Part shown: piece after piece, positions 26,199 through 35,148 of the stretch | How the letters are laid out: the number at the start of each line of letters is the position of its first letter | Position numbering within the stretch: position 1 is the stretch's first letter | From: Couchioplanes caeruleus | Lineage (GTDB): Bacteria > Actinomycetota > Actinomycetes > Mycobacteriales > Micromonosporaceae | Assembly (NCBI RefSeq): GCF_003751945.1 | Contig: NZ_RJKL01000001.1 | Coordinates: 1,984,001-2,048,000, forward strand | Direction of reading: 5' to 3' | DNA: 64,000 nt | The notes under the pieces: model-generated | Database searches by the model: none | What the model was told of the DNA's origin: nothing | The model's input: the letters and a program-made list of their open reading frames with translations, nothing else | Translations under genes and position numbers: made by a program

Positions 26199-26262
26199 TG
26201 GAATACTCCCTCGGTCGATTCGCACTAGTATTGCCCGTCGGTCCAGTGACAGGAGTTCGCGG
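26199..26262. promoter_or_regulatory. divergent promoter region of murD2 and murL
   Basis: Only 64 bases separate the two GTG starts. It contains both ribosome-binding sites (GAGGGAG on minus, AGGAG at 26251 on plus) and an AT-rich CACTAGTATTG core that could serve as -10 elements. Joint control of the two enzymes would fit their coupled function. Confidence 0.5.
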
Positions 26263-27579
26263 GTGCAGTTCGACGTCATGCGCTTTCCCTCGTACGCATA
26301 CGACCCCACCACCGGGGTCGCGACGTTCGACTACCTGCTCGACGGCCCGGAGCCCGAGTCCTTCACCGAGACGATCACCTTCCCGGTCCCCGCGGGCGCA
26401 GACGTGCCGGACAGCTTCTTCCGGGTGCTCGACCTGCTGCACGTCGTCGCCGGGGTGAGCTACTACAAGGTCGGCGCGCCCGAGCGCATCGAGGCGCCCA
26501 CGGCCGTGCCGGCCGAGGCCGCCGCCCTGTTCGACGCCGTCTACAGCCAGGGCCTCGGCGAGTACGCGTACGTGAACCAGCTCCCGTACGTGCTCGACAT
26601 GACCGTGCACGTGCCCGCGGTGGCCCCGCCGGCCCCGCCGGTCGACAACTCCGGCGGGCGCCCCCTGTCGGCCGTCGGAGGCGGGAAGGACTCCATCGTC
26701 ACCCTGGAGATCCTCCGCGCCGCCGGCCTCGACCCGGTGCCGTTCTCCGTCAACCCCAACCCGGTGATCGTCAACGTCAACGCGGCATCCGGCCTGACTG
26801 CGCTGGCCGCCCGCCGCAAGCTCGACCCGCACCTGTTCGCGCTGAACAAGGCCGGCGCCCGCAACGGCCACATCCCGGTCACGGCGATCAACTCGCTCAT
26901 CGCGATCGCCACCGCCACCCTGCACGGGCTCGGCCCGGTGGTGATGTCCAACGAGCGCTCCGCCTCCGACCCCAATCTGATCTGGAACGGTCACCCGATC
27001 AACCACCAGTGGTCCAAGGGCGTCGCGGCCGAGGGCCTGCTGCGGGCCGCCGTCACCGCGCACACCGGGCTGACCGAGCCGTACTTCTCACTGCTGCGGT
27101 CGCTGTCCGAGCTGCACATCGCCCAGCTCTTCGCCCGGTTCACCGCGTACGACGACGTGGTCACGAGCTGCAACAAGGCGTTCAAGCTGCACGACCCGAC
27201 GGCCCGCTGGTGCGGCGACTGCCCGAAGTGCCGCTTCGTCGCCCTGGCCATGGCGCCGTCGATGTCCCGCGAGCGGCTGACCCGCATCTTCGGCGGCGAC
27301 CTGTTCGCCGACCCGGCGCAGGTCCCGGGCTATCTGGAGCTGCTCGGCATCGACGCGCACAAGCCCTTCGAGTGCGTCGGCGAGGTCGAGGAGTCGCTGG
27401 TAGCCCTCACCATGCTCGCCGACGACCCGCAGTGGCGCGACGCGCCGGTGGTCACCGCGCTGCGCGCCGCCGTCCCGGCCGCGGCCTGGGCCGAGGCGTC
27501 CCGGGAGTCGGTGCTCACCCCGGGCGGGCAGACCTTCGTGCCACCGGCGTACGCGAAGGCCCTCGCCCAGATGCTCTGA
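26263..27579 (+). CDS. murL: MurL, UDP-MurNAc-L-Ala-L-Glu epimerase
   Basis: 438 residues from GTG 26263, preceded by AGGAG at seven bases. MurL turns the terminal L-Glu of UDP-MurNAc-L-Ala-L-Glu into D-Glu, replacing glutamate racemase in supplying D-Glu for peptidoglycan. The sequence has the family pattern: FPSYAYDPTTGVATFDYLLD, SFTETITFPVP, VAGVSYYKVGAPERIEAP, the ATP-loop-like LSAVGGGKDSIVTLEILRAA, and the Cys cluster LHDPTARWCGDCPKCRFVAL near the C terminus. The SxGGGKDS loop is that of adenylate-forming ATP pyrophosphatases, which fits an ATP-dependent mechanism. It is divergent from murD2. The identification rests on the pairing and overall match. Confidence 0.87.
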   Translation: MQFDVMRFPSYAYDPTTGVATFDYLLDGPEPESFTETITFPVPAGADVPDSFFRVLDLLHVVAGVSYYKVGAPERIEAPTAVPAEAAALFDAVYSQGLGEYAYVNQLPYVLDMTVHVPAVAPPAPPVDNSGGRPLSAVGGGKDSIVTLEILRAAGLDPVPFSVNPNPVIVNVNAASGLTALAARRKLDPHLFALNKAGARNGHIPVTAINSLIAIATATLHGLGPVVMSNERSASDPNLIWNGHPINHQWSKGVAAEGLLRAAVTAHTGLTEPYFSLLRSLSELHIAQLFARFTAYDDVVTSCNKAFKLHDPTARWCGDCPKCRFVALAMAPSMSRERLTRIFGGDLFADPAQVPGYLELLGIDAHKPFECVGEVEESLVALTMLADDPQWRDAPVVTALRAAVPAAAWAEASRESVLTPGGQTFVPPAYAKALAQML

Positions 27580-27689
27580 CCGCACGAGCACCACCGACCC
27601 GGCCCGCAACGCGGCCTGCTCGATGGACGCGTCGAGCTCCTGCGGGGTCGCCGCGACGCCCGGCGACCCCTGACCGACCCACGCGCCGG

Positions 27690-30428
27690 TCACTCGGGGC
27701 GGTCGTGGTGGATCCGTTCGGGCGCGACGCCGAGCTCGTAGAGCGCGAGCGCGGTGGCGGTCAGCATGAGCGGCGGACCGGCCAGGTAGACCTCGTGGCC
27801 CGACCACTCGCCGTAGGCCGCGACCGCATCGGTGACCAGGCCGGACGCGTACGGACCGGCCGGCCCCTCGGAGATCACCGGCACGATGGTGGCCCGCCGC
27901 GCCGCCCGGGCGATCGCGGTGATCTCCTCGATGTCGTACAGCTCGTCGAGGGTCCGCGCGCCCCAGAAGAGCACGACCGAGCGCGGATCGCCCGTCTCCG
28001 CGAGCTCGGTCAGCAGCGCCTTCAGCGGCGCGATCCCGGTGTCCCCCGCGATCATGAGCAGATCCCGGCCGGACGGCGGCAGGGTCATCTTCCCCTCGGC
28101 GCGCCAGATCTTCACCTTGTCGCCGGCCTGCGTCCGGTGCACCAGCGTGCCGCTGACCCCGTCCATCGACTTCGCCCGCACGTGCAGCTCGACGACGTTG
28201 TCCCGGCGCGGCGCACCGGCCAGCGAATACGGCCGCCAGACCCCGGGCAGCTCCGGCACCTCGATCCGGGCGAACTGCCCCGGCCTGTACGGCATCGGCA
28301 GGTACGGCCGCAGTCGTACCACGGCGAGATCCTCCCGCCGACGCTCGTGCGACACCACCACGGCGGTCCAGGTCACCGGCCGGTACTGCGCGGCCACCAT
28401 GCCGTGCGCGATCCACTGGTACGCGTGCTGCCAGGTCGACCGCCACGCCTGGTCGTAGTCCTGCCGCCAGCCGTTGGCGGCCATGCCGGCCCGCATCGCC
28501 TCGGCCAGCGCCGCGCCGGCGAGCTGCAACTGCTGCGGGGCGATCCCGCACTCGGCGAGCACGGCACCCAGCCGACCGAACCCGGCGACCAGCGCCGGCG
28601 GCTGATCGGTGTGCTGCGCCAGCCAGGCCAGCCCCTCGGCGAGCTGCTCGACCTGCGCGAGTGGGCCGCCGGGGATCCTGGCGAACAGGGCGGGTCCGGC
28701 CTGCGCGAGCGCGGCCCGCAGGCGCGTGGCCACCTCCACCTGCCCGCCGGCCTGCTCCAGGCTGCTGATCAGCAGGCGCTGCACCGCATGCAGCTCGGCG
28801 TCGTCGGCCGGATTCATCCCGTCGACGGGCGCGGCGGGACGACCGGCGGCCGGCGGCCGGACCGGCGGCAGCGGGCCGATCGGTGGAAGGTCGCCCTGCC
28901 ACGCCGGGCCGGCGACGCGCGGGCCGCCGACGGCGGGAATCGCGCCGATCGGGTCGGTAGAGGCGCCGGGGAGGCCCACGGCCCACGGACCGGCGCCGGG
29001 CGGATACGGAATGGTCGGGCGCCTCGTCGGCGCGGCGGGCACCGCGCCGGAAGCGGCGGCCGGAAGCCCCGGAGTGGGCGGGATCGCCGGCGGCGTCGCG
29101 CCCGGAACGGCCGGCCGGCTTCCTGGAACTGGCGGCACCGCCGGCAGTGACCCGCCCGGGACGGACGGCAGGGCTCCCGGAACGGGCGGGATCGGGGGCA
29201 GCGCCGCCCCCGGACCGGTCACGGGCGTCCCTGGGACGGGCGGGGGGATGCCAGGACCGACCGCCGGAGCAGTCGGAACGGCCGGCAACGCGCCCGGAAC
29301 AGCCGGACGGGCCCCCGGGGCGGCCGGCGTGGCCGGCGCGCCCGGAGCCGGCGGAGGCAGGGGTGCGCCTGGAGCGGCCGGCGCGCCCGGAGCCGGCGGA
29401 GGCACCGATGCGCCCGGGGCGGTCGGGGCCGCCGGGTTCGCCGGGTTCGCCGACGGCATCGCGCCCGGGAGCGGCGTCGCGGGAAACTGCCGGGTGGGTG
29501 CCGGGTGGGTCAGGTCCTCCGGGAGCAGGTCCATCAGATGGCCGGGATCGACGTCGGTGGCCGGGGTCCGCGCCGCCGGATCGCCGCCGGGCCGGACGAA
29601 GCCGGGCGGGACGACGCCGGGCGTGCGGGCCGGGGGCAGGGTCGGGCCGTCCGCGTCCGGCGGGGTCGCGTTCGGAGACCAGGCCGGAGCCGCGTCGTCG
29701 GCACCCGGCGGAGTCGTTCCCGGCGGGGTGGCACTCGGTGAGGCGCTGCCGGGCGTGGACGTGCCCGCAGTAGCGGTGTAGGGCGTGGCGGTGTAGGGCG
29801 TGCCCGAAGTGGCGGTGTCGGGCCACCAGACGCCCGGAGAGGTGGTGCCGGGCGTCGCCGCCGGAGCCGCCGGGGCGGAGCCGGATGTGTCCGGAACCGG
29901 CGTGGACGGTTCGGGTCCGGGCGACGCCGGGCCGGTCGTGCCGGGAACCGTCGGTTGCGGCCACCGCGGACCGGACGGAACGGGTCCGACCGAGGCCCGG
30001 AAGCCACCGGCCGTCCCGGAGCGCTGGTCCTGAACCGCGCCGAGTTGCTCAGCCTCCTCGGGCTGGGGGATGCCGGGTGTCGACAGCTCCCGGAAGGGGT
30101 GCGCCGACGGCAGCTCCGGCCTGCCGGTCGCGGACGGCGAGGTGTCCCGCAGCGCGGCGCCGTCGTCCGCGCGGGCCGGCCAGTCCGGATGCAGCCGACC
30201 CTCGGGATGCACGGGCTCGGCGGCGCCCTCCGGGCTGCGGGCTTCCCGCTCCTGGCCCTCGCGATCGCGGCTCGGATCCTGGTCGTCGCGGTCCCTGCGG
30301 GCCCGGCCGGTCAGGGCCGCCGCCGCGTCCCGCTCCCCCGCGGCCGCCGCGTCGGGCGCGGCCGAACGCAGTCGCATGGCCCGCAGCAGCGCGAGCATGT
30401 GCGGGTCGGAACCGGAACCGGATGACAC
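27690..30428 (-). CDS. proline-rich globin-like / FAD-NAD(P) reductase fusion
   Basis: About 912 residues. Residues 1 to about 540 are Pro/Ala/Gly-rich low complexity, with repeats such as PGTTPPG, PSVPGGSLPAVPPVPG. Next comes a helical segment like a flavohaemoglobin globin domain (LAEGLAWLAQHTDQPPALVA, then AYQWIAHGM), but the proximal-His position in the pattern LGxxHAxxG reads LGAVLAECG, with no His. The rest is a ferredoxin reductase-type module: FAD site RPYSLAGAP, NAD(P) site LLMIAGDTGIAPLKALL, and YLAGPPLMLTATALAL. It may transfer electrons from NAD(P)H without binding haem itself. The start is uncertain: GTG 30428 (VSSGSGS) is chosen over TTG 30467. Confidence 0.78.
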   Translation of the reverse strand: MSSGSGSDPHMLALLRAMRLRSAAPDAAAAGERDAAAALTGRARRDRDDQDPSRDREGQEREARSPEGAAEPVHPEGRLHPDWPARADDGAALRDTSPSATGRPELPSAHPFRELSTPGIPQPEEAEQLGAVQDQRSGTAGGFRASVGPVPSGPRWPQPTVPGTTGPASPGPEPSTPVPDTSGSAPAAPAATPGTTSPGVWWPDTATSGTPYTATPYTATAGTSTPGSASPSATPPGTTPPGADDAAPAWSPNATPPDADGPTLPPARTPGVVPPGFVRPGGDPAARTPATDVDPGHLMDLLPEDLTHPAPTRQFPATPLPGAMPSANPANPAAPTAPGASVPPPAPGAPAAPGAPLPPPAPGAPATPAAPGARPAVPGALPAVPTAPAVGPGIPPPVPGTPVTGPGAALPPIPPVPGALPSVPGGSLPAVPPVPGSRPAVPGATPPAIPPTPGLPAAASGAVPAAPTRRPTIPYPPGAGPWAVGLPGASTDPIGAIPAVGGPRVAGPAWQGDLPPIGPLPPVRPPAAGRPAAPVDGMNPADDAELHAVQRLLISSLEQAGGQVEVATRLRAALAQAGPALFARIPGGPLAQVEQLAEGLAWLAQHTDQPPALVAGFGRLGAVLAECGIAPQQLQLAGAALAEAMRAGMAANGWRQDYDQAWRSTWQHAYQWIAHGMVAAQYRPVTWTAVVVSHERRREDLAVVRLRPYLPMPYRPGQFARIEVPELPGVWRPYSLAGAPRRDNVVELHVRAKSMDGVSGTLVHRTQAGDKVKIWRAEGKMTLPPSGRDLLMIAGDTGIAPLKALLTELAETGDPRSVVLFWGARTLDELYDIEEITAIARAARRATIVPVISEGPAGPYASGLVTDAVAAYGEWSGHEVYLAGPPLMLTATALALYELGVAPERIHHDRPE

Positions 30429-30517
30429 CTGCACACCCCCGACCGCAGAACGACGCGAACAGTACAACCGTACTGCCGCCCGGCGTGATCCGCCGCCCCT
30501 ACCCAGTGTGCCGCCGG

Positions 30518-31636
30518 TCAGCGGACGGCGCGGGCCATGCGGGTCACCGCTTCCTCCAGGATCGCCCCGCTCGTCCCGAAGTTGAGGCGAACGTGCCCGA
30601 CACCGGCCGCACCGAACTTCAGACCCGGCTCCAGCGCCACCCTGCCCCGCTCCAGGAACAGCTCGGCCGGCTCCCCGTCCGCATCCCCGGCGCGGCAGTC
30701 GAGCCAGGCCAGATAGGTCGCCTGCGGCGGTCGCCAGGAGATCCAGGGCATCTGGGTATGCAGCAGCTCATCCAGGTGCGTACGGCGCTCGTCGAGGAAG
30801 CCGAGCAGCCCGTCCAGCCACTCGTCGCCGTGGGTGAACGCCGCCACCGTGGCCAGCAGGCCGAAGTGCCCCGTCCGCCAGCGGACGTCCGGGGGGAAGG
30901 ACGCCGTCAGCGGGCGGTTGCCCTCGACCACGGCCGCGCACTTGAGGCCCGCCAGGTTGAAGGCCTTGCTCGCCGACACCAGGCTGACGCCGACCTCGGC
31001 CGCCCCGGGCAGGCTCAGGAACGGCGTGAAGGTGGCGCCGGGCAGCACCAGCGGGCCGTGGATCTCGTCGCTGACGATCGTCACCCCGTACCGGGAAGCC
31101 AGCGTGACCAGCGCGGCCAGCTCGTCGCGGGAATGCACCCGGCCGACCGGATTGTGCGGGTTGCACAGCACGTAGACCGCCGGACGGGCCGCGAAGGCGG
31201 ATTCGAGCCCGGCGAGGTCGAGCCGCAGGTCCTTGGTCAGCGGCACCTCGCGGAGCTGCGCCCCGGCCTCGGCGGCCCAGTGGAAGAACGGCGGGTACAC
31301 CGGCGGGCTGATCACCACGGCGTCGCCGGCGCGGGTCAGCACCCGCAGCAGCTCCACGACCCCGACGCCGACGTCCGCGACCGGGGTGACCCTGCCGGGG
31401 TCGACCTCCCATCCCCAGCGCCGACCCGCGAACCCGGCGACGGCGGCACCGAGCTCGGGCCCGGCCGCGGAGTAACCGGTGTCGGAGGCCTCCACGGCAG
31501 CGCGCAGCACATCAGCGACCGCGGGCGCGAGCGGCACGTCCATTTCCGCCACGAACAGGGGCAGGACGTCGTCCGGGTAGGCACGCCACTTCGCGCTGCG
31601 CCGCCGGCGAAGGATATCGAGCGAATCGACGATCAT
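30518..31636 (-). CDS. MalY/PatB-type aminotransferase (putative C-S beta-lyase)
   Basis: 372 residues of the fold-type I PLP enzymes. WRAYPDDVLPLFVAEMDVPL at the N terminus is characteristic of MalY/PatB. NPHNPVGRVHSRDELAALV binds the cofactor ring, SDEIHGPLVLPG gives the Asp, and VSASKAFNLAGLKCAAVV holds the PLP Lys. PatB-type enzymes split cystathionine and other cysteine thioethers to pyruvate, ammonia and a thiol. The exact substrate cannot be told. ATG 31636; divergent from the rRNA methyltransferase gene on the right. Confidence 0.85.
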   Translation of the reverse strand: MIVDSLDILRRRRSAKWRAYPDDVLPLFVAEMDVPLAPAVADVLRAAVEASDTGYSAAGPELGAAVAGFAGRRWGWEVDPGRVTPVADVGVGVVELLRVLTRAGDAVVISPPVYPPFFHWAAEAGAQLREVPLTKDLRLDLAGLESAFAARPAVYVLCNPHNPVGRVHSRDELAALVTLASRYGVTIVSDEIHGPLVLPGATFTPFLSLPGAAEVGVSLVSASKAFNLAGLKCAAVVEGNRPLTASFPPDVRWRTGHFGLLATVAAFTHGDEWLDGLLGFLDERRTHLDELLHTQMPWISWRPPQATYLAWLDCRAGDADGEPAELFLERGRVALEPGLKFGAAGVGHVRLNFGTSGAILEEAVTRMARAVR

Positions 31637-31725
31637 CGGCCCATCCTCGCCTGCCCGGGGCGGAAACCGGCACCGGGGCCGCCCCGGCGCCCGGTCCGGT
31701 GCTACCCGGGTGGCATGCTCGCGGC

Positions 31726-32532
31726 GTGCCCGACGTCCACCTGATCACCGATCCGTCCGACGAGCGCCTCGGCGACTACCGGTCCCTCACCGACCTCGAG
31801 CTGCGCACCAAGTGGGAGCCGCCGCACGGGCTCTTCATCGCCGAGGGCGAGCTGGTCCTGCGCCGGGCGCGCCGGGCCGGCTACCGGCCACGGTCCTATC
31901 TGGTCGACGCCAAGCGGGTGGACCAGCTCGACGACCTCGACGACGCGCCGGTCTACGCGGCGGCCCCGGCGGTGCTGGAGCAGGCGACCGGCTTCCACGT
32001 CCACCGCGGCGTGCTCGCGTCCTTCCACCGGCTGCCCCTGCGCGACGCCGGCGAGGTGCTCGCCGACGCCCGCCGCGTCGCGATCCTCGAAGACGTCAAC
32101 AACCACACCAACATCGGCGCCGTCTTCCGCGGCGCGGCGGCCCTCGGCATCGACGCCGTCCTCTTGTCACCGTCGTGCGCGGACCCGCTCTACCGGCGCA
32201 GCGTACGGGTGAGCATGGGCGAGGTGTTCGCGGTGCCGTACGCACGCCTCGAGCCCTGGCCGGACGGCCTGGCCCGGGTCCGCGAGGCCGGTTTCTCGGT
32301 GCTGGCGCTGACCCCGGCGCCGGACGCCGTGCCGATGCAGCGCCTGGACGCGGCGCAGCGTGCCCGTCCGGCCCTGCTGTTGGGTGCGGAAGGCCCCGGA
32401 CTGTCCCGCCACGCCCTGGCCGCATGCGATGTCCCGGTACGGTTGCCGATGCGCCGCGGCGTGGACTCGCTCAACGTGGCCGCGGCGGCGGCGGTGGCCT
32501 TCTGGGAGTTGGGACGCGATGACGATCTATGA
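31726..32532 (+). CDS. SPOUT-type RNA 2'-O-methyltransferase (TrmH/SpoU family)
   Basis: 268 residues. The N-terminal substrate-binding domain has RTKWEPPHGLFIAEGELVLR. The SPOUT domain shows all three motifs: 1, VNNHTNIGAVFRGAAALGI; 2, LLLGAEGPGLS; 3, VRLPMRRGVDSLNVAAAAAV. These knot the SAM site. It methylates rRNA or tRNA; the site cannot be assigned. The start is probably GTG 31726 (VPDVHLITDPSDERLGDYRS), where homology begins; a longer start at 31699 is possible. The stop overlaps the following acetyltransferase by 14 bases. Confidence 0.87.
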   Translation: MPDVHLITDPSDERLGDYRSLTDLELRTKWEPPHGLFIAEGELVLRRARRAGYRPRSYLVDAKRVDQLDDLDDAPVYAAAPAVLEQATGFHVHRGVLASFHRLPLRDAGEVLADARRVAILEDVNNHTNIGAVFRGAAALGIDAVLLSPSCADPLYRRSVRVSMGEVFAVPYARLEPWPDGLARVREAGFSVLALTPAPDAVPMQRLDAAQRARPALLLGAEGPGLSRHALAACDVPVRLPMRRGVDSLNVAAAAAVAFWELGRDDDL

Positions 32533-33064
32533 GCTGAAGACCGCGCGGCTCATGCTGCGCCAGTGGCGCGACGACGACACCTTGCCATGGGCGGCGATGA
32601 ACGCGGACCCCCTGGTCCGCGAACACTTTCCGTCCATCCTGACCTATGAGCAGAGCGCCGCCTCGGCGTCGTCCTTCCGCGACGAACTGGCCCGGCGAGG
32701 CTGGGGCTGGTGGGCGCTCGAGGTGGCGGCGACGGGCGAGTTCGTCGGCATGGCGGGCCTCGACCCGGTGGAACCCGGACTGCCGTTCCAGGGCGTGGAG
32801 GTCGGCTGGCGGCTCGCCCGCTCGGCCTGGGGCCAGGGGTACGCGACCGAGGCCGGGCACGCCTGCCTCGACTACGGCTTCGACGTCCTGGACCTGCCCG
32901 AGATCCTGTCGATCACCGCGACGGGCAACGAACGGTCGCGGGCGGTCATGCACCGGCTCGGCATGACCCACGACCCGGCCGAGGACTTCGACGATCCCAC
33001 GGTCCCGCCGGGACCTCTGCGCCGCTCGGTGGTCTACCGCATCAGGCGCAGCCGCCCGCATTGA
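32519..33064 (+). CDS. GNAT family N-acetyltransferase
   Basis: 181 residues with the RimJ/RimL-like layout: LKTARLMLRQWRDDDTLPWA, WWALEVAATGEFVGMAGLDP, VEVGWRLARSAWGQGYATEA (acetyl-CoA loop W-G-Q-G-Y-A), EILSITATGNERSRAVMHRL and a C-terminal RSVVYRIRR. The start ATG 32519 lies inside the end of the methyltransferase gene (14-base overlap), so the two are translationally coupled. The target is unknown; with an RNA methyltransferase partner, a ribosomal or translation-related substrate is conceivable but unsupported. Confidence 0.85.
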   Translation: MTIYELKTARLMLRQWRDDDTLPWAAMNADPLVREHFPSILTYEQSAASASSFRDELARRGWGWWALEVAATGEFVGMAGLDPVEPGLPFQGVEVGWRLARSAWGQGYATEAGHACLDYGFDVLDLPEILSITATGNERSRAVMHRLGMTHDPAEDFDDPTVPPGPLRRSVVYRIRRSRPH

Positions 33065-33164
33065 GCCCCGGCGGCACGGTGCGGGCACCGTACCGCCGGA
33101 CGTCGGCTCCCCGATCAGCCACCCAGCCCGGCCGGATGCGGGACGCGCGCGGGCTTCTGACGAT

Positions 33165-33854
33165 CTAGGCGGGCGGGATCAGGCGGGAGCCGGTCCAGGC
33201 GAGACCCATGCCCGCCGCCAGCAGGAGCAGCGCGCCGACCGTCGGCAGTGGTGTGACCGCGTGCGAGCCCGCCCCGATGGACACCGCCGCGAGGATGAGC
33301 AGTACGCCGTCGGCCGGATTGACCAGTTTGGAGCGAAGCACCGCCCAGCCGAGGAGCAGCCAGCCGAGGCCCATGACGGCCGCGGCCAGCGTGGACGCCG
33401 TGTGGATCTGCGCCGGGGTCAGACCGGGTCCCGGCGACCCGCCGGCGGGCAGGGCCAGCAGCGGCAGCCACAGGAGCGCGCCGGCCAGCCCGATCAGCAG
33501 TCCGGCCACCGCCGGGCGACGGGTACGCGACCCGGCCAGCAGCCCCGCCAGCGCGATCATCGCGAGGGTGCAGAGCCAGCCGGCCGCGACCTCGACCACC
33601 AGTTGCCCGGCCGGGGCGGACACCCCGACGGCCGACCAGGCCGGGACCCCGAGGGTCGACCAGCCGTAGAGCGCCGCGCCGGCCGGCAGGGCCCACAGGG
33701 CGACCCGGGCATATCGGCGTACGGACCAGATCCAGACCGCCTCGCGCACCGGCAGCAGATGGTCGTCGGTGGCCGCCGTGCTCGGGGCGCCGACCCAGGC
33801 CGGGGCCACCCGCAACGGGCGGCCACTGGCGGTCTGGTACTGACTGATGCTCAT
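33165..33854 (-). CDS. hypothetical multi-pass membrane protein
   Basis: 229 residues. After a polar N terminus (SISQYQTASGRPLRVAPAWV) there are about six hydrophobic segments: WALPAGAALYGWSTLGVPAW, LVVEVAAGWLCTLAMIALAG, LLIGLAGALLWLPLLAL, ASTLAAAVMGLGWLLLGWAV, GVLLILAAVSIGAG and VGALLLLAAGMGLAW. I recognise no family motif. ATG 33854. It is a single gene; a bidirectional hairpin lies about 70 bases upstream, separating it from the SPFH gene. Confidence 0.7.
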   Translation of the reverse strand: MSISQYQTASGRPLRVAPAWVGAPSTAATDDHLLPVREAVWIWSVRRYARVALWALPAGAALYGWSTLGVPAWSAVGVSAPAGQLVVEVAAGWLCTLAMIALAGLLAGSRTRRPAVAGLLIGLAGALLWLPLLALPAGGSPGPGLTPAQIHTASTLAAAVMGLGWLLLGWAVLRSKLVNPADGVLLILAAVSIGAGSHAVTPLPTVGALLLLAAGMGLAWTGSRLIPPA

Positions 33855-33922
33855 GGCTCCGCCTTGGTGGGCTCAAGCCGAGCGGCCGGGGGCACCGGTC
33901 GGAATCCTGAAACCACCATGGC

Positions 33923-33950
33923 AAAACCCCGCGCATCGGCGCGGGGTTTT
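33923..33950 (-). terminator. rho-independent terminator of the SPFH/NfeD pair
   Basis: AAAACCCCGCGC, ATCG loop, GCGCGGGGTTTT: a perfect 12-bp stem flanked by A and T runs, so it can work in both directions. It lies about 75 bases past the SPFH stop on the minus strand. Confidence 0.85.
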
Positions 33951-34022
33951 GCGATATTCGCTACGATCCCGCACCCGCCCGGGTGCGGGACCGCCGGTCG
34001 CCGGGACGACCGGCCGGGGGCG

Positions 34023-35138
34023 TCAGGCTCGTTCGGGCTCGCCCGCCCCGTTGTAGTCCGCGGCGCCGAGAGCGGCCGACGGCGGGATCGCCTCGGGCGC
34101 GGGCAGCCCCTTGGCGCCGGTGTCGCCGGAGGCCTCGGCCTCCGCTGCCCGGACCTGCGCGTGGACCGCCGCCGCCTCGGCCGCCGCCTCCTGCGCCGCC
34201 GCCGCGGCCTCGCGTTCGACCGCGCCGGCGTCGACCGACTCGGACGGCTGGTCGCCGACCATGTTCGCCAGGCCGCCGAGGGCGCCACCGAGGCCGTCGA
34301 GGGCCTTGGACAGCTCGGTCGGGATGATCCAGACCTTGTTGGCCGTGCCGTTGGCGATCTGCGGGAGGGCCTGAAGGTACTGGTAGGCCAGGACCTTCTG
34401 GGACGGGTTGGCCGTGTGGATCGCGTCGAAGACCGTCCGGATCGCCTTCGCCTGGCCCTCGGCCTGGAGGATGCGGGCCTGCCGGTCACCGTCGGCGCGC
34501 AGTACCTGCGACTGCTTCTCACCCTCGGCGGTGAGGATCGCCGCCTGCTTGTGGCCCTCGGCGTTGAGGATCGTCGCCCGGCGTTCGCGTTCGGCGCGCA
34601 TCTGCTTCTCCATGGAGTCGCGGATGCTGGGCGGCGGCTCGATCGCCTTGATCTCCACCCGGGTGACCTTGATGCCCCACCGGCCGGTGGTCTCGTCGAG
34701 CACGCTGGACAGGTGCCGGTTGATCTCCTCGCGGCTGGTCAGGGCGCGCTCCAGGTCGAGCGAGCCGATGACGTTGCGCAGCGTGGTGACCGTCAACTGC
34801 TCGATGGCCTGCAGGAAGTTGGAGATCTCGTACGTGGCACGCACCGGATCGACGACCTTGAAGTAGAGCACCGTGTCGATGCTGACCACGAGGTTGTCCG
34901 AGGTGATCACCGGCTGAGGCGGGAAGCTGACGACCTGCTCGCGCATGTCGACCTTGGTGCGGACCGCGTCGACGAACGGGACCAGCAGGTTCAGGCCCGG
35001 CGACAGGGTGCGCTTGTATTTGCCGAGTCGCTCGACGACGTCCATCCGCTGCTGCGGGACGATGCGGACCGACCGGATCAACGTGATCACCGCGAACAGC
35101 GCGATCACGAAAACGAGTACACCGACAACGACTTCCAT
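34023..35138 (-). CDS. SPFH/band 7 (stomatin-like) membrane protein
   Basis: 371 residues. An N-terminal membrane anchor (VVVGVLVFVIALFAVITLIR) is followed by the SPFH domain: VPQQRMDVVERLGKYKRTLS, PGLNLLVPFVDAV, VDMREQVVSFPPQPVITSDN, LVVSIDTVLYFKVVDP. A long helical/coiled-coil part follows (EKQMRAERERRATILNAEGH, AEGEKQSQVLRADGDRQARI), then an Ala/Glu-rich tail. Such proteins build large membrane-bound oligomers and often pair with NfeD, which lies just upstream here (10-base gap), so the two probably form one operon and complex. Confidence 0.9.
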   Translation of the reverse strand: MEVVVGVLVFVIALFAVITLIRSVRIVPQQRMDVVERLGKYKRTLSPGLNLLVPFVDAVRTKVDMREQVVSFPPQPVITSDNLVVSIDTVLYFKVVDPVRATYEISNFLQAIEQLTVTTLRNVIGSLDLERALTSREEINRHLSSVLDETTGRWGIKVTRVEIKAIEPPPSIRDSMEKQMRAERERRATILNAEGHKQAAILTAEGEKQSQVLRADGDRQARILQAEGQAKAIRTVFDAIHTANPSQKVLAYQYLQALPQIANGTANKVWIIPTELSKALDGLGGALGGLANMVGDQPSESVDAGAVEREAAAAAQEAAAEAAAVHAQVRAAEAEASGDTGAKGLPAPEAIPPSAALGAADYNGAGEPERA

Positions 35139-35148
35139 GGGTGCCTCT

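Noticed and set aside
28609..29781. Long plus-strand Gly/Pro-rich frame
   Set aside because: Mirror of the Pro-rich region of the globin-reductase fusion, whose reductase domains fix the true strand and frame.
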